A stretch of 64,000 nucleotides of DNA from Thioalkalivibrio sp. XN279 (GTDB taxonomy: Bacteria; Pseudomonadota; Gammaproteobacteria; Steroidobacterales; XN24). This document shows positions 8,048-15,782 of this stretch, one piece after another. Position 1 is the stretch's first letter. Each line of letters begins with the position of its first letter. The notes beneath the pieces are model-generated. The model ran no database searches. It saw nothing but the letters and a program-made list of their open reading frames with translations, and was not told where the DNA came from. A program made the translations under genes and the position numbers. The stretch spans positions 62,001-126,000 of the forward strand of contig NZ_JAANBD010000015.1 of the NCBI RefSeq assembly GCF_011089885.1. Reading direction: 5' to 3'.

Positions 8048-9688
8048 ATGAACACTTCCAGGTGCGGACTGCCTGCCCGCTGGACAGGAATACTGCTCGC
8101 CGCCGCCATCCTGGCGCTCGGCGGGTGTAGTGGTGACGACGGTGACGATGGCGTGGCGGGTCCGCCGGGCGCCGACGGTTCCGACGGTATCAATTGCTGG
8201 GACCTGAACGAAAACGGCGTGGCCGATCCTGAAGAGGACAGGAACGGCGACGGCACGATCGACGTGTTCGACTGCCAGACGCCGCCGCCTTCGATTGCCG
8301 ATCCCGAAACGCTGCACGCGGCGTATTTCGCGGACCGGGCTTACGAGGACGGCGCCTGCCTGGCCTGCCACGGCAAGATCGGCGACGACATCCTCACCAC
8401 CGGCCACTGGAAGTGGGAAGGCGTGGCTGCGGGTATCGAGGGCTTCGAGGCCGGCATCCACGGCAAGACGGACATCATCAACAACTTCTGCGTCGCCGTG
8501 CCGACCAACGAGGGGCGCTGCACCCAGTGCCACATCGGCTACGACTGGAAGGACGACACCTACGACTTCGGCAACGCCAAGCTGATCGACTGCTTCGCCT
8601 GCCATGACCAGACCGGCACCTACTCCAAGGCCCCGCCCGCGGCCGGCCGGCCGCCGGCCACCGTGGACCTGCAGGCCGTGGCGCAGAGCGTGGGCGAGAA
8701 CAACGGCGTGCCGACCCGCAAAGCCTGCCTGTTCTGCCACCAGAACGCCGGCGGCGGTGACAACGTCAAGCACGGCGACCTGTCGAGCGATCTCATCGCG
8801 ACCACGCGCGAGTACGACGTCCACATGGGCGTCGATGGCGGCGACCTGAACTGCGGCGCCTGCCACGACGTCAAGCGCGACCTCGACGGCAACCTGCTGT
8901 CCCACGGTATCGGCGGCATGCCCTACCACTCGGTGGACGAGGGCGTGATGCGCCAGTGCGACGACTGCCACAGCCCGAGCGTCCATGTCGGTACCTCGGT
9001 TGAAGCCATCTTCAACTCGCATGAACGGCTCGCGTGCCAGGCCTGCCACATCCCGGCGATTTCCCGCAAGCTGCCCACCAAGACCGAGTGGTACTGGGCG
9101 GACGCGGGCCAGGACATCGATCCGATCCCGATCGACGCGGACACCGGCAAGCCGGCGTACGACAAGATGAAGGGTTCCTTCAATTGGGAGCTGAACGTCC
9201 GGCCGACGCTGCGCTTCTATGACGGCAAGTGGATCAAGTCACTGATCGGCGAGAACGACACCGTGGCCTCGCTCCCCTCCGAGGACGGCAAGGTCTATCT
9301 CGGCGGGCCGGCGGCGGATTACACCAACCCGGACGCCAAGATCTATCCCTTCAAGAAGCTGATCGGCAACCAGCCGGCGGACGCGAACAACGGCACCATC
9401 CTTGTGCCCCACCTGTTCGGCACGGCCGGCGGCCCGAACCCCTACTGGGGCGCGTATGACTGGAACCTCGCCCTGCAGGACGGCGCGGACCGTACCGGTC
9501 AGCCCTACACGGGTGAGTTCGAGTTCGTCGACACCGTCAGCTACTGGGCCGTGAACCACGAGGTCGCGCCGGCGGCAGATGCGCTCGGCCAGGGCGGCAA
9601 CTGCGGTGACTGCCACTTCAGCGACCAGATCGACTGGGCCGGCCTCGGCTGGACAGCTGATCCGGTTGAAGGCGGTACCCGCCCTTAA
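8048..9688 (+). CDS. Octaheme c-type cytochrome, tetrathionate reductase family, lipoprotein
   Basis: 546 residues from ATG 8048, with AAGGGG about 6 nt upstream (an ATG at 8030 is less likely). A lipoprotein signal ends in LALGGC with Cys27. A short collagen-like Gly-rich stretch (GPPGADGSDG) and an Asp/Asn-rich calcium-loop-like segment (DLNENGVADPEED) follow, so the heme domain is held off the membrane. I count eight CXXCH motifs: CLACH, CTQCH, CFACH, CLFCH, CGACH, CDDCH, CQACH and CGDCH. The text around hemes 2-4 (INNFCVAVPTNEGRCTQCH, DQTGTYSK, GGGDNVKHGDL) matches my recollection of the Shewanella octaheme tetrathionate reductase (Otr) family. Otr reduces tetrathionate, nitrite and hydroxylamine in vitro; the physiological substrate here is unknown. 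No quinol oxidase partner gene is adjacent. Confidence 0.88.
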   Translation: MNTSRCGLPARWTGILLAAAILALGGCSGDDGDDGVAGPPGADGSDGINCWDLNENGVADPEEDRNGDGTIDVFDCQTPPPSIADPETLHAAYFADRAYEDGACLACHGKIGDDILTTGHWKWEGVAAGIEGFEAGIHGKTDIINNFCVAVPTNEGRCTQCHIGYDWKDDTYDFGNAKLIDCFACHDQTGTYSKAPPAAGRPPATVDLQAVAQSVGENNGVPTRKACLFCHQNAGGGDNVKHGDLSSDLIATTREYDVHMGVDGGDLNCGACHDVKRDLDGNLLSHGIGGMPYHSVDEGVMRQCDDCHSPSVHVGTSVEAIFNSHERLACQACHIPAISRKLPTKTEWYWADAGQDIDPIPIDADTGKPAYDKMKGSFNWELNVRPTLRFYDGKWIKSLIGENDTVASLPSEDGKVYLGGPAADYTNPDAKIYPFKKLIGNQPADANNGTILVPHLFGTAGGPNPYWGAYDWNLALQDGADRTGQPYTGEFEFVDTVSYWAVNHEVAPAADALGQGGNCGDCHFSDQIDWAGLGWTADPVEGGTRP

Positions 9689-9712
9689 GCTGAGCGGAGC
9701 TTCCCCTCCATC

Positions 9713-9744
9713 AAGGCGCCCACACTTCGGTGTGGGCGCCTTTC
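9713..9744 (+). terminator. Rho-independent terminator after the octaheme cytochrome gene
   Basis: A perfect 11-bp stem (GGCGCCCACAC / GTGTGGGCGCC) closes on a TTCG tetraloop (C-UUCG-G), one of the most stable loops, with AA before and TTT after. It starts 24 bp downstream of the stop codon. Confidence 0.88.
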
Positions 9745-9760
9745 TCGTGGTCGCGTGACG

Positions 9761-9788
9761 CGGCGCAAGAAATACTCGCGCCGTTTTT
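9761..9788 (+). terminator. Second hairpin with T-run upstream of fabA
   Basis: CGGCGC and GCGCCG arms (9761-9766, 9778-9783) are separated by 11 nt and followed by TTTTT. It may back up the stronger terminator just upstream, or be an operator in the fabA promoter region, since fabA starts 44 bp further on. Confidence 0.4.
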
Positions 9789-9831
9789 GCTGCACAATAT
9801 GGGCCGGGACCATGCCTAGCCGGAGCCGGCC

Positions 9832-10344
9832 TTGAAGAAGAACGCGTACAGTCGGGATGAATTGCTGCAGGCCGGCCACGGCACGTTGTTCGGGTCCGAG
9901 GGCGCGCGGCTGCCGTTGCCGCCGATGTTGATGGTCGATCGTATCACCAGCATCACCGGCGACGGCGGTGCCCACGGCTTCGGCCAGATCACGGCGGAGC
10001 TCGACATCCACCCCGACCTCTGGTTCTTCAAGTGCCACTTCGAGTCCGACCCGGTGATGCCGGGCTGCCTGGGGCTCGATGCGATGTGGCAGCTGATCGG
10101 CTTCTTCCTGTGCTGGAGCGGCGGCCCGGGTCGCGGTCGCGCGCTGGGCGTGGGCGAGGTCAAGTTCAGCGGCCAGGTGCTGCCGACGGCCAGCCTGGTC
10201 ACCTACCGCATCGACCTCAAGCGGGTGCTGCTGCGCCGGCTTTACATGGGCATCGCGGACGCCACCATGGAAGTCGACGGGCGTCGCATCTACAGCGCCA
10301 CCGACCTCAAGGTCGGCCTGTTCACCTCAACCGATTCTTTCTAA
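9832..10344 (+). CDS. fabA: 3-hydroxydecanoyl-[ACP] dehydratase/isomerase
   Basis: FabA dehydrates 3-hydroxydecanoyl-ACP and isomerises trans-2- to cis-3-decenoyl-ACP, the branch point of anaerobic unsaturated fatty acid synthesis in the cytoplasm. The 170-residue protein has the hot-dog helix motif [19 protein letters not shown] with catalytic His69 and Asp83 (H70/D84 in E. coli). The start is a TTG codon at 9832 with a GGAG element nearby; no in-frame ATG gives a complete N-terminus. The gene is followed 10 bp later by fabB with its own strong Shine-Dalgarno, the usual fabAB pair. Confidence 0.96.
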   Translation: MKKNAYSRDELLQAGHGTLFGSEGARLPLPPMLMVDRITSITGDGGAHGFGQITAELDIHPDLWFFKCHFESDPVMPGCLGLDAMWQLIGFFLCWSGGPGRGRALGVGEVKFSGQVLPTASLVTYRIDLKRVLLRRLYMGIADATMEVDGRRIYSATDLKVGLFTSTDSF

Positions 10345-10354
10345 GGAGCTCTCC

Positions 10355-11566
10355 ATGCGACGCGTGGTGGTCACGGGTTACGGCATCGTATCGAGCATCG
10401 GTAACACGGCCGCGGAAGTGCTGTCCGCGCTGCGCGAGGGACGCTCCGGCGTGCGTTTCAGCGAGGAGTATCGCGAGCTCGGCTTCCGCAGCCACGTGTT
10501 CGCGCCCGTGGACATCGACCTGGCGGCACTGATCGACCGCAAGCTGAAGCGCTTCATGAGCGATTCCAGCGGCTACGCCTGGGTCGCGATGGCCGAGGCC
10601 CTGGCGCATGCCGGCCTGGGTGAGGACGACATCGTCGATCCGCGCGTCGGCCTGGTGGTCGGGACCGGCGGCGCCTCGAACGAATACGTCCTCATGAACG
10701 CCGACATCGTGCGCAGCAAGGGTGCGCGCAAGGTCGGTCCCTACATGGTGACGCGCTGCATGTCCTCCGCCGTGGCCGCCAACCTCGCCACCGCTTTCCG
10801 CATCAAGGGCGCCAGCTACAGCATCAGCTCCGCCTGCGCCACCAGCGCGCACTGCATCGGCCATGCCGCCGAGCTCATCCAGTGGGGCAAGCAGGACATG
10901 GTGTTCGCCGGCGGCGCCGACGAGGTGCACTGGGGCAGCTCGGCGATGTTCGACGGCATGGGCGCGCTCTCGTCCAAATACAACGACACTCCCGAGCGCG
11001 CCTCGCGCACCTACGACGCCGATCGCGACGGCTTCGTCATCTCCGGCGGCGGCGGCATCCTGGTGCTGGAGGCGCTGGAACACGCCCAGGCCCGCGGTGC
11101 GCCGATCATCGCGGAACTGGTCGGCTACGGCGCCACGTCCGACGGCGCCGACATGGTGCAACCCTCGGGCGAGGGCGCCGCGCGCTGCATGCGCATGGCA
11201 CTGCAGGACCTGGACGACCCGGTGGATTACCTGAACTCGCACGGCACCAGCACCCCGGTGGGCGACGTGCGCGAGCTCGAGGCGGTGCGCGAGGTGTTCG
11301 GCGCCGCTGCGCCGCCGATCAGCTCCACCAAGTCGCTGGGCGGCCATGCGCTGGGCGCCGCCGGCGTCAACGAGGCCATTCACTGCCTGCTGATGATGGA
11401 GCACGGCTTCATCAGCGCCTCGGCCAACATCGAGAACCTCGATCCCGCCGCCACGGGCTTCGACATCGTGCGCGAGCGGCGCGACGGGGCGCAGCTCAAT
11501 ACCGTCATGTCGAACAGCTTCGGCTTCGGCGGCGCGAACGCCACCCTGGTGTTCCGGCGCTTCTAA
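10355..11566 (+). CDS. fabB: 3-oxoacyl-[ACP] synthase I
   Basis: 403 residues. FabB elongates cis-3-decenoyl-ACP made by FabA, committing carbon to unsaturated fatty acids. The Cys-His-His triad is visible: C161 in [11 protein letters not shown]296 in [11 protein letters not shown] and H331 in [10 protein letters not shown]. The C-terminal glycine-rich [11 protein letters not shown] is intact. The ATG follows an AAGGAG element that overlaps the fabA stop region, so the two are co-transcribed. Downstream is a 401-bp convergent intergenic region with two palindromic repeats and no recognisable simple terminator. Confidence 0.97.
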   Translation: MRRVVVTGYGIVSSIGNTAAEVLSALREGRSGVRFSEEYRELGFRSHVFAPVDIDLAALIDRKLKRFMSDSSGYAWVAMAEALAHAGLGEDDIVDPRVGLVVGTGGASNEYVLMNADIVRSKGARKVGPYMVTRCMSSAVAANLATAFRIKGASYSISSACATSAHCIGHAAELIQWGKQDMVFAGGADEVHWGSSAMFDGMGALSSKYNDTPERASRTYDADRDGFVISGGGGILVLEALEHAQARGAPIIAELVGYGATSDGADMVQPSGEGAARCMRMALQDLDDPVDYLNSHGTSTPVGDVRELEAVREVFGAAAPPISSTKSLGGHALGAAGVNEAIHCLLMMEHGFISASANIENLDPAATGFDIVRERRDGAQLNTVMSNSFGFGGANATLVFRRF

Positions 11567-11597
11567 CCCCCGGCCTCCGGGCGCCGTGCCGTGCGGA

Positions 11598-11680
11598 TGC
11601 CTGTTTGCGGGGACGCTGTGAATACATCCCTGTACGCTCGCTCGCGCACGTCCTGTGCGCGAGCGCCCCGCAAACAGGCA
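11598..11680. repeat. Long palindromic (REP-like) repeat, copy 1
   Basis: Perfect 15-bp outer arms (TGCCTGTTTGCGGGG and complement, 11598-11612 and 11666-11680) enclose an inner perfect 10-bp hairpin (GCTCGCGCAC / GTGCGCGAGC, 11640-11649 and 11655-11664, loop GTCCT). Between outer and inner left arms is a unique segment containing GTGAATACATCCCTGTA. It lies just after fabB. Confidence 0.8.
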
Positions 11681-11859
11681 TTCCACCCGGCACGCGGCAG
11701 GCATCGGGGCGAACGAAGCGCAGCCCCATGGCGCCGCATCGCCTTGCTTCCGCGCCCTACCTTCCGCCAGTCGCACGACGACGGCCTCCGCCTCGGCACG
11801 TGGTTCCGTGAGCGCAGGTCGGGCCTGGTCTGAATTTGCCGGTGGGGGTTGCGGGTAGT
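11681..11859. other. Spacer between the two inverted palindromic repeats
   Basis: 179 bp with no convincing ORF, RBS or RNA gene. It is GC-rich like the neighbourhood. With the flanking repeats it makes up almost all of the 401-bp gap between the convergent fabB and MMPL genes. Confidence 0.5.
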
Positions 11860-11934
11860 CCTGTTCGGGGTGCTCGCGCACAGGACGTGCGCGAGCAAGC
11901 CTACAGGGACGTATTCACGGCGTCCCCGAACAGG
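11860..11934. repeat. Long palindromic (REP-like) repeat, copy 2, inverted relative to copy 1
   Basis: Outer 11-bp arms (CCTGTTCGGGG and complement, 11860-11870 and 11924-11934) enclose the same 10-bp inner hairpin as copy 1 (11872-11881, 11887-11896) with the complementary loop AGGAC. On the minus strand it contains GTGAATACGTCCCTGTA, one substitution from copy 1. It ends 33 bp from the MMPL stop codon. Confidence 0.8.
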
Positions 11935-11967
11935 GCTGCGCGCAACGCCCGGGCACGATAGCGCAGG

Positions 11968-14478
11968 TCAGGCGGGGGCGCGCTCGGTCTTTGCCAGCAA
12001 CACCGGCAACAGCGTCATGTTCCCCAGCAGCGCCGCCGTCATGGCAAGGCCGGTGAGCAGGCCGAACATGATGGTCGGGATGAAGGCTGACAGGGCCAGC
12101 ACCGAGAAGCCGAGCACGATGGTGATCATGGTGTAGTAGAGCGCGCGGCCGATGGAGGTGTGGCAGCGCATGATCGCGGCCCAGGGGTCGCCGTCGACGC
12201 GGATCTCTTCCTGGTAGCGGTGCACGTAGTGGATGGTGTTGTCCACGCCGATGCCGATGGTGATGGCGGCGATGGTCACTGTCATCAGGTCGAGCGGAAT
12301 GCGCGCCCAGCCCATGAGGCCGAGCACCAGGGCGGCGGAAAGGAGGTTGGGCAGGATGCCGAGGACGGAGTAGCGCACCGAGCGGAACAGCACCAGGAAC
12401 ATCACCATGATGGCGCCGAAGACCACCCCGAGGGTGAGGATCTGGGAGCGGAACAGGCCCTGCAGCATGTTGTTGTACAGCACCATCATGCCCGACAGGT
12501 GCACGTTGTCCGCGCCGTAGCCCATTTCCTCCTCGAGATGCCGCTCGATCTCCTGCAGCATCTGGTTGCGTCGCAGGTCCGGCGCCGACTCGTAGACGCG
12601 GATGCTGAAGCGCAGCTGGTTGCCGTCCTCCGACATGTAGGGGTCGAACAGCACTTCCTTCACGTTCTCGGGCAAGCGCTGGTAGAACACCGAGATGAAG
12701 AAGTCCTCGCTGAGCACGCGCGGCTCCAGCTTGCCGAACATCTCCATGGCGGTGCTGATGGACAGCACCTTGCCGGTGCCCTCGAGCGACTCGAGGTATT
12801 CGTGGATACGCTTCGCCTCGCGCAGGCCGGCACTGTTCATCCAGTAACTGGTGCTGGCGATGCCGCTGCCGTCTTCCACCTCGAGCTCCTCGAAGCCGGA
12901 GAGGAAATCGGGCTCTTCGAAATCGTCCTTTGCTCCCTCCGGCTCTGCCGCCGGGGCGTCGACCAGCACGTCCAGCGGGGTGGTGCCGCCGAGTTGCTCG
13001 TCGATCAGCCGCATGCCCTGGTAGATCTCGGTGGATTTCTTGAAGTAGTCGATGAAGCGGTTCTCGATGGAGAGCTGGAAGGTGCCGGCGACGCCGGCGA
13101 CCGCGAGTACCGCGCCGGCCAGCAAGGTCAGGCCCGGCCGGGCCGTGATGCCGCGCGCCAGCGCGCCGGTCATGGCGCCGGTGACGTTGCGCAGCTGCGG
13201 CGACTTGCCGGCCTTCAGCATCACCAGGGCGGCGGGAAACAGCGTGAAGGACAGCACGAACGCCACGCCCAGGCCGAGGACCATCATCCAGCCGAAGTCG
13301 ATCACGGGGCGGATGCCGCTCACCAGCAGTGAGCCGAAGGCCACCATGGTCGTGAGCGCGGTGTAGAGGCAGGGCACGAACTTGCTGTGCACGGTGTCGC
13401 GCACCAGCGTGTACTGGTCGGCGTCGGGGTGCAGTTCGTGCAGCTCGCGATAACGCACCACCAGGTGAACGCACAGCGCCAGGTTGAGGATCAGCAGCAG
13501 CGAGACGAAGTTGGAGGAGACCACGGTCACGGGCCAGCCCATCAGGCCGAGCAGCCCCAGCATGGCCACGACGGACGAGGCGCAGGTGATGACGGGCAGC
13601 ACGACCCAGCGGGGCTGGCGGAAGGCGACGAACAGGATCAGCACGATGAAGGCGCCGACGGCCGCGCCGAACACCACCAGGTCCGAGCGCACGAAGGCGA
13701 TCGAGTCCACGGCGATCATGGGCACGCCGCCGAGATGGATCTCGGCCTGGTCGCGGAACCTGTCCAGCACCGCGCGCACATCCGCGATCGCCTGCGTCTC
13801 CTGCTCGCGCAGTTCGGCGCCGCGTGCGGCGATCTTCTGGTCCAGCTCCGCCAGGCGCGCCTGCTCGCCCTCGTCCAGTCCCTCCTCCTGGGCCTTGATG
13901 CGCAGCTGGTCCCGTTCGCGCTGCATGGCGCGGTAGGACTCGTCCTGCACGAACTCGACGCGGATGCCGCTGGTGCGCCCTTCCGGACTGACCAGCAGGT
14001 TGCGGTAGAGATCGCTTTCCAGCAGCCGGCGACAGTCCTGCGCCCGGTCCGGCCCGTCGCAGGTCAGCGCCTCGGGCTCGGTCGGCAGCTCGGTGAGACT
14101 CGCGTCCAGCCCGTCGAGCACGGGCACGTCCAGCAGGGTGGTGACCGCGGCGATGTGCGGGAGCTCGGCGAGGGCGTCACGCAGCGCGGCGAGGCGGGCC
14201 AGGGCCGGCTCCGTGAACAGGCCGTCTTCGGGCGTATAGGTGACGACGAGGAAATCATCGGACTCGTAGCGCGCGCGCACGGTGCGGTAGAACGTCACCG
14301 CCTCGTCCCCTTCCATCACCAGCGTCTCGGAGGAGGCGTCGAGCTGGAAACGCGGCGCGAACAGGGCCAGCACGCCGACCACGAAGGCGACCGCCACCAG
14401 CGTCACTATGGGGCGTTGCAGCACGACGGTGTCGTAGGCTGCGGTGAGGCGGCGCGCAGCGCGCCCGGCGATGCTCAT
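11968..14478 (-). CDS. MMPL/RND family transporter (predicted exporter)
   Basis: 836 residues in two homologous halves, each with one membrane span followed by an extracytoplasmic loop and a five-helix bundle, as in MMPL/HpnN-type RND exporters. TM1 is at about residues 24-42. The first loop contains a charged coiled-coil-like segment at about 190-245. The second-half core helix has GIGVDNTIHYVHRYQEE, the family's acidic TM motif. It follows DUF3014 by 22 bp in one minus-strand transcription unit. Family members move lipids or hydrophobic compounds; the cargo here is not determinable. Confidence 0.88.
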   Translation of the reverse strand: MSIAGRAARRLTAAYDTVVLQRPIVTLVAVAFVVGVLALFAPRFQLDASSETLVMEGDEAVTFYRTVRARYESDDFLVVTYTPEDGLFTEPALARLAALRDALAELPHIAAVTTLLDVPVLDGLDASLTELPTEPEALTCDGPDRAQDCRRLLESDLYRNLLVSPEGRTSGIRVEFVQDESYRAMQRERDQLRIKAQEEGLDEGEQARLAELDQKIAARGAELREQETQAIADVRAVLDRFRDQAEIHLGGVPMIAVDSIAFVRSDLVVFGAAVGAFIVLILFVAFRQPRWVVLPVITCASSVVAMLGLLGLMGWPVTVVSSNFVSLLLILNLALCVHLVVRYRELHELHPDADQYTLVRDTVHSKFVPCLYTALTTMVAFGSLLVSGIRPVIDFGWMMVLGLGVAFVLSFTLFPAALVMLKAGKSPQLRNVTGAMTGALARGITARPGLTLLAGAVLAVAGVAGTFQLSIENRFIDYFKKSTEIYQGMRLIDEQLGGTTPLDVLVDAPAAEPEGAKDDFEEPDFLSGFEELEVEDGSGIASTSYWMNSAGLREAKRIHEYLESLEGTGKVLSISTAMEMFGKLEPRVLSEDFFISVFYQRLPENVKEVLFDPYMSEDGNQLRFSIRVYESAPDLRRNQMLQEIERHLEEEMGYGADNVHLSGMMVLYNNMLQGLFRSQILTLGVVFGAIMVMFLVLFRSVRYSVLGILPNLLSAALVLGLMGWARIPLDLMTVTIAAITIGIGVDNTIHYVHRYQEEIRVDGDPWAAIMRCHTSIGRALYYTMITIVLGFSVLALSAFIPTIMFGLLTGLAMTAALLGNMTLLPVLLAKTERAPA

Positions 14479-14500
14479 CTGCGTTCCTGTTCCGGGGCGG

Positions 14501-15328
14501 TCAATCGGCGTCGGGCGCGCCAGGCAACTGTTCGAGCGCGGTGCGTAACTGGATCAGCTTGGTGCGGGCGATGGCGGCGTTTTCCGGGCCGATGCGCAAC
14601 AGGATCTTCTGCCCGGGCGACAGCGCCTCCAGCTCCGGATCCGCGAACTGGTACAGGACGTGCGGGCGCGCCAGGGCCAACGGGCCGGACACCCGCGGCG
14701 TCGCCAGCAGGTGGTCGATGATTTCCAGCGCGCGGTTGTGGAACTGCCGGCCCGGATAGCCGAGCTCCTCGTAGGCCTGTTGCAGCAGCGGGTAGTGGCG
14801 CCGATAGGCGTCGGCCAGCATGCCGATGTCGACGGCCTCCACGAGCCGGAACAGGGGCGCATAACGCTCGTAGTTCGCGGGCGCAATGTACAGCTCGTCT
14901 TCCTCGCCCTCGACCAGGAACAGCCCGCCGATCGGCGGCACGACGCGCGCCTGGATCCAGAGCCCGTCGCGACTGAGGTTGTCGGTGGTGGCTACCAGCT
15001 TGCGAATGACGTCGTTCGCGGCCAGGTGCTGGCTCGCCAGCGTCTCCCCGGCGGCAGCCGCAATCACCGCGCGCGCCTCGGCGTCGCTCTCGTCCAGGGA
15101 CGGCAGCGGGGCGGCGGGCTCGGCCTCCGGCTCGGCCACGAAGGCCGGCTCGGGCTCGGGCTCACGCGCGACCGGGGCCGCGGCGGGCGCCTGCTCTGCG
15201 CCTGCATCCGGCGCGTCGGGCAGCTGCACGGGCTGGGGCGCCGGCTCGTGCACCTGGCGCGGATAGCAGAAGGCCACCAGGCCGATCACCGCCAGTGCCA
15301 GCAAACCCCATGCCAGGTGCTTGTGCAT
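14501..15328 (-). CDS. DUF3014 domain-containing membrane-anchored protein
   Basis: 275 residues. One N-terminal membrane anchor (residues about 5-21, LAWGLLALAVIGLVAFC) is followed by a Pro/Ala/Glu-rich linker (to about 75) and a conserved C-terminal domain I recognise as DUF3014 (NDVIRKLVATTDNLSRDG, then a segment with GLFLVEGEEDELYI). Its function is unknown; it probably faces the periplasm. It sits 18 bp after a small unknown gene and 22 bp before the MMPL exporter, so it may be an accessory of that transporter. Confidence 0.82.
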   Translation of the reverse strand: MHKHLAWGLLALAVIGLVAFCYPRQVHEPAPQPVQLPDAPDAGAEQAPAAAPVAREPEPEPAFVAEPEAEPAAPLPSLDESDAEARAVIAAAAGETLASQHLAANDVIRKLVATTDNLSRDGLWIQARVVPPIGGLFLVEGEEDELYIAPANYERYAPLFRLVEAVDIGMLADAYRRHYPLLQQAYEELGYPGRQFHNRALEIIDHLLATPRVSGPLALARPHVLYQFADPELEALSPGQKILLRIGPENAAIARTKLIQLRTALEQLPGAPDAD

Positions 15329-15346
15329 AAACGTTCCGCTCCGGCC

Positions 15347-15652
15347 TCAGGTGGCCGCGACCAGGAGCCGCGAGTCGAAGCTGCGGGTCGTGCCGTCCTT
15401 CGCTTCCAGGCTGACTTCCCACAGGTCCTCGTCCGGGATGCTGGTGCGTTCGCGCCCAGGCAGTTCGCGCTCGTCGTCCACCTGCAGGCCCCACACCCGC
15501 ACGTGGCGGATGTTGCGTACCGGAATGCGCTCGGCATCGAACTTTTCGCGCAACCCCGGCGCCACCGCGTCGCCGGCCCAGGTAGCGAACCCGGCGTCCC
15601 GGATGGCCGCGACTGCGGGCGGCATGGGGAAATCCTGGGCGGTGCTGGTCAC
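15347..15652 (-). CDS. Small conserved-looking protein of unknown function
   Basis: 101 residues from GTG 15652, supported by an AAGGAGG Shine-Dalgarno (15661-15667) eight nt upstream, which is strong for this genome. Acidic, soluble, no signal peptide or membrane segment. The C-terminal half (VRVWGLQVDDERELPG, then EDLWEVSLEAKDG) looks like a small beta-rich domain. First gene of the unit continuing into DUF3014 and the MMPL exporter; divergent from the S9 peptidase. I do not recognise the family. Confidence 0.7.
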   Translation of the reverse strand: MTSTAQDFPMPPAVAAIRDAGFATWAGDAVAPGLREKFDAERIPVRNIRHVRVWGLQVDDERELPGRERTSIPDEDLWEVSLEAKDGTTRSFDSRLLVAAT

Positions 15653-15782
15653 GGTCCGATCCTCCTTGGCGGCGAGTGTTGAGCTAGACTAACCCCCCAT
15701 CATGAGCCTCGCCACCCCCCGTGCCCCGCTATGGGCGGGATGCCGAGTGCTCGCAGAGACTGCCAAGCAGAGGAGGCCCGTC

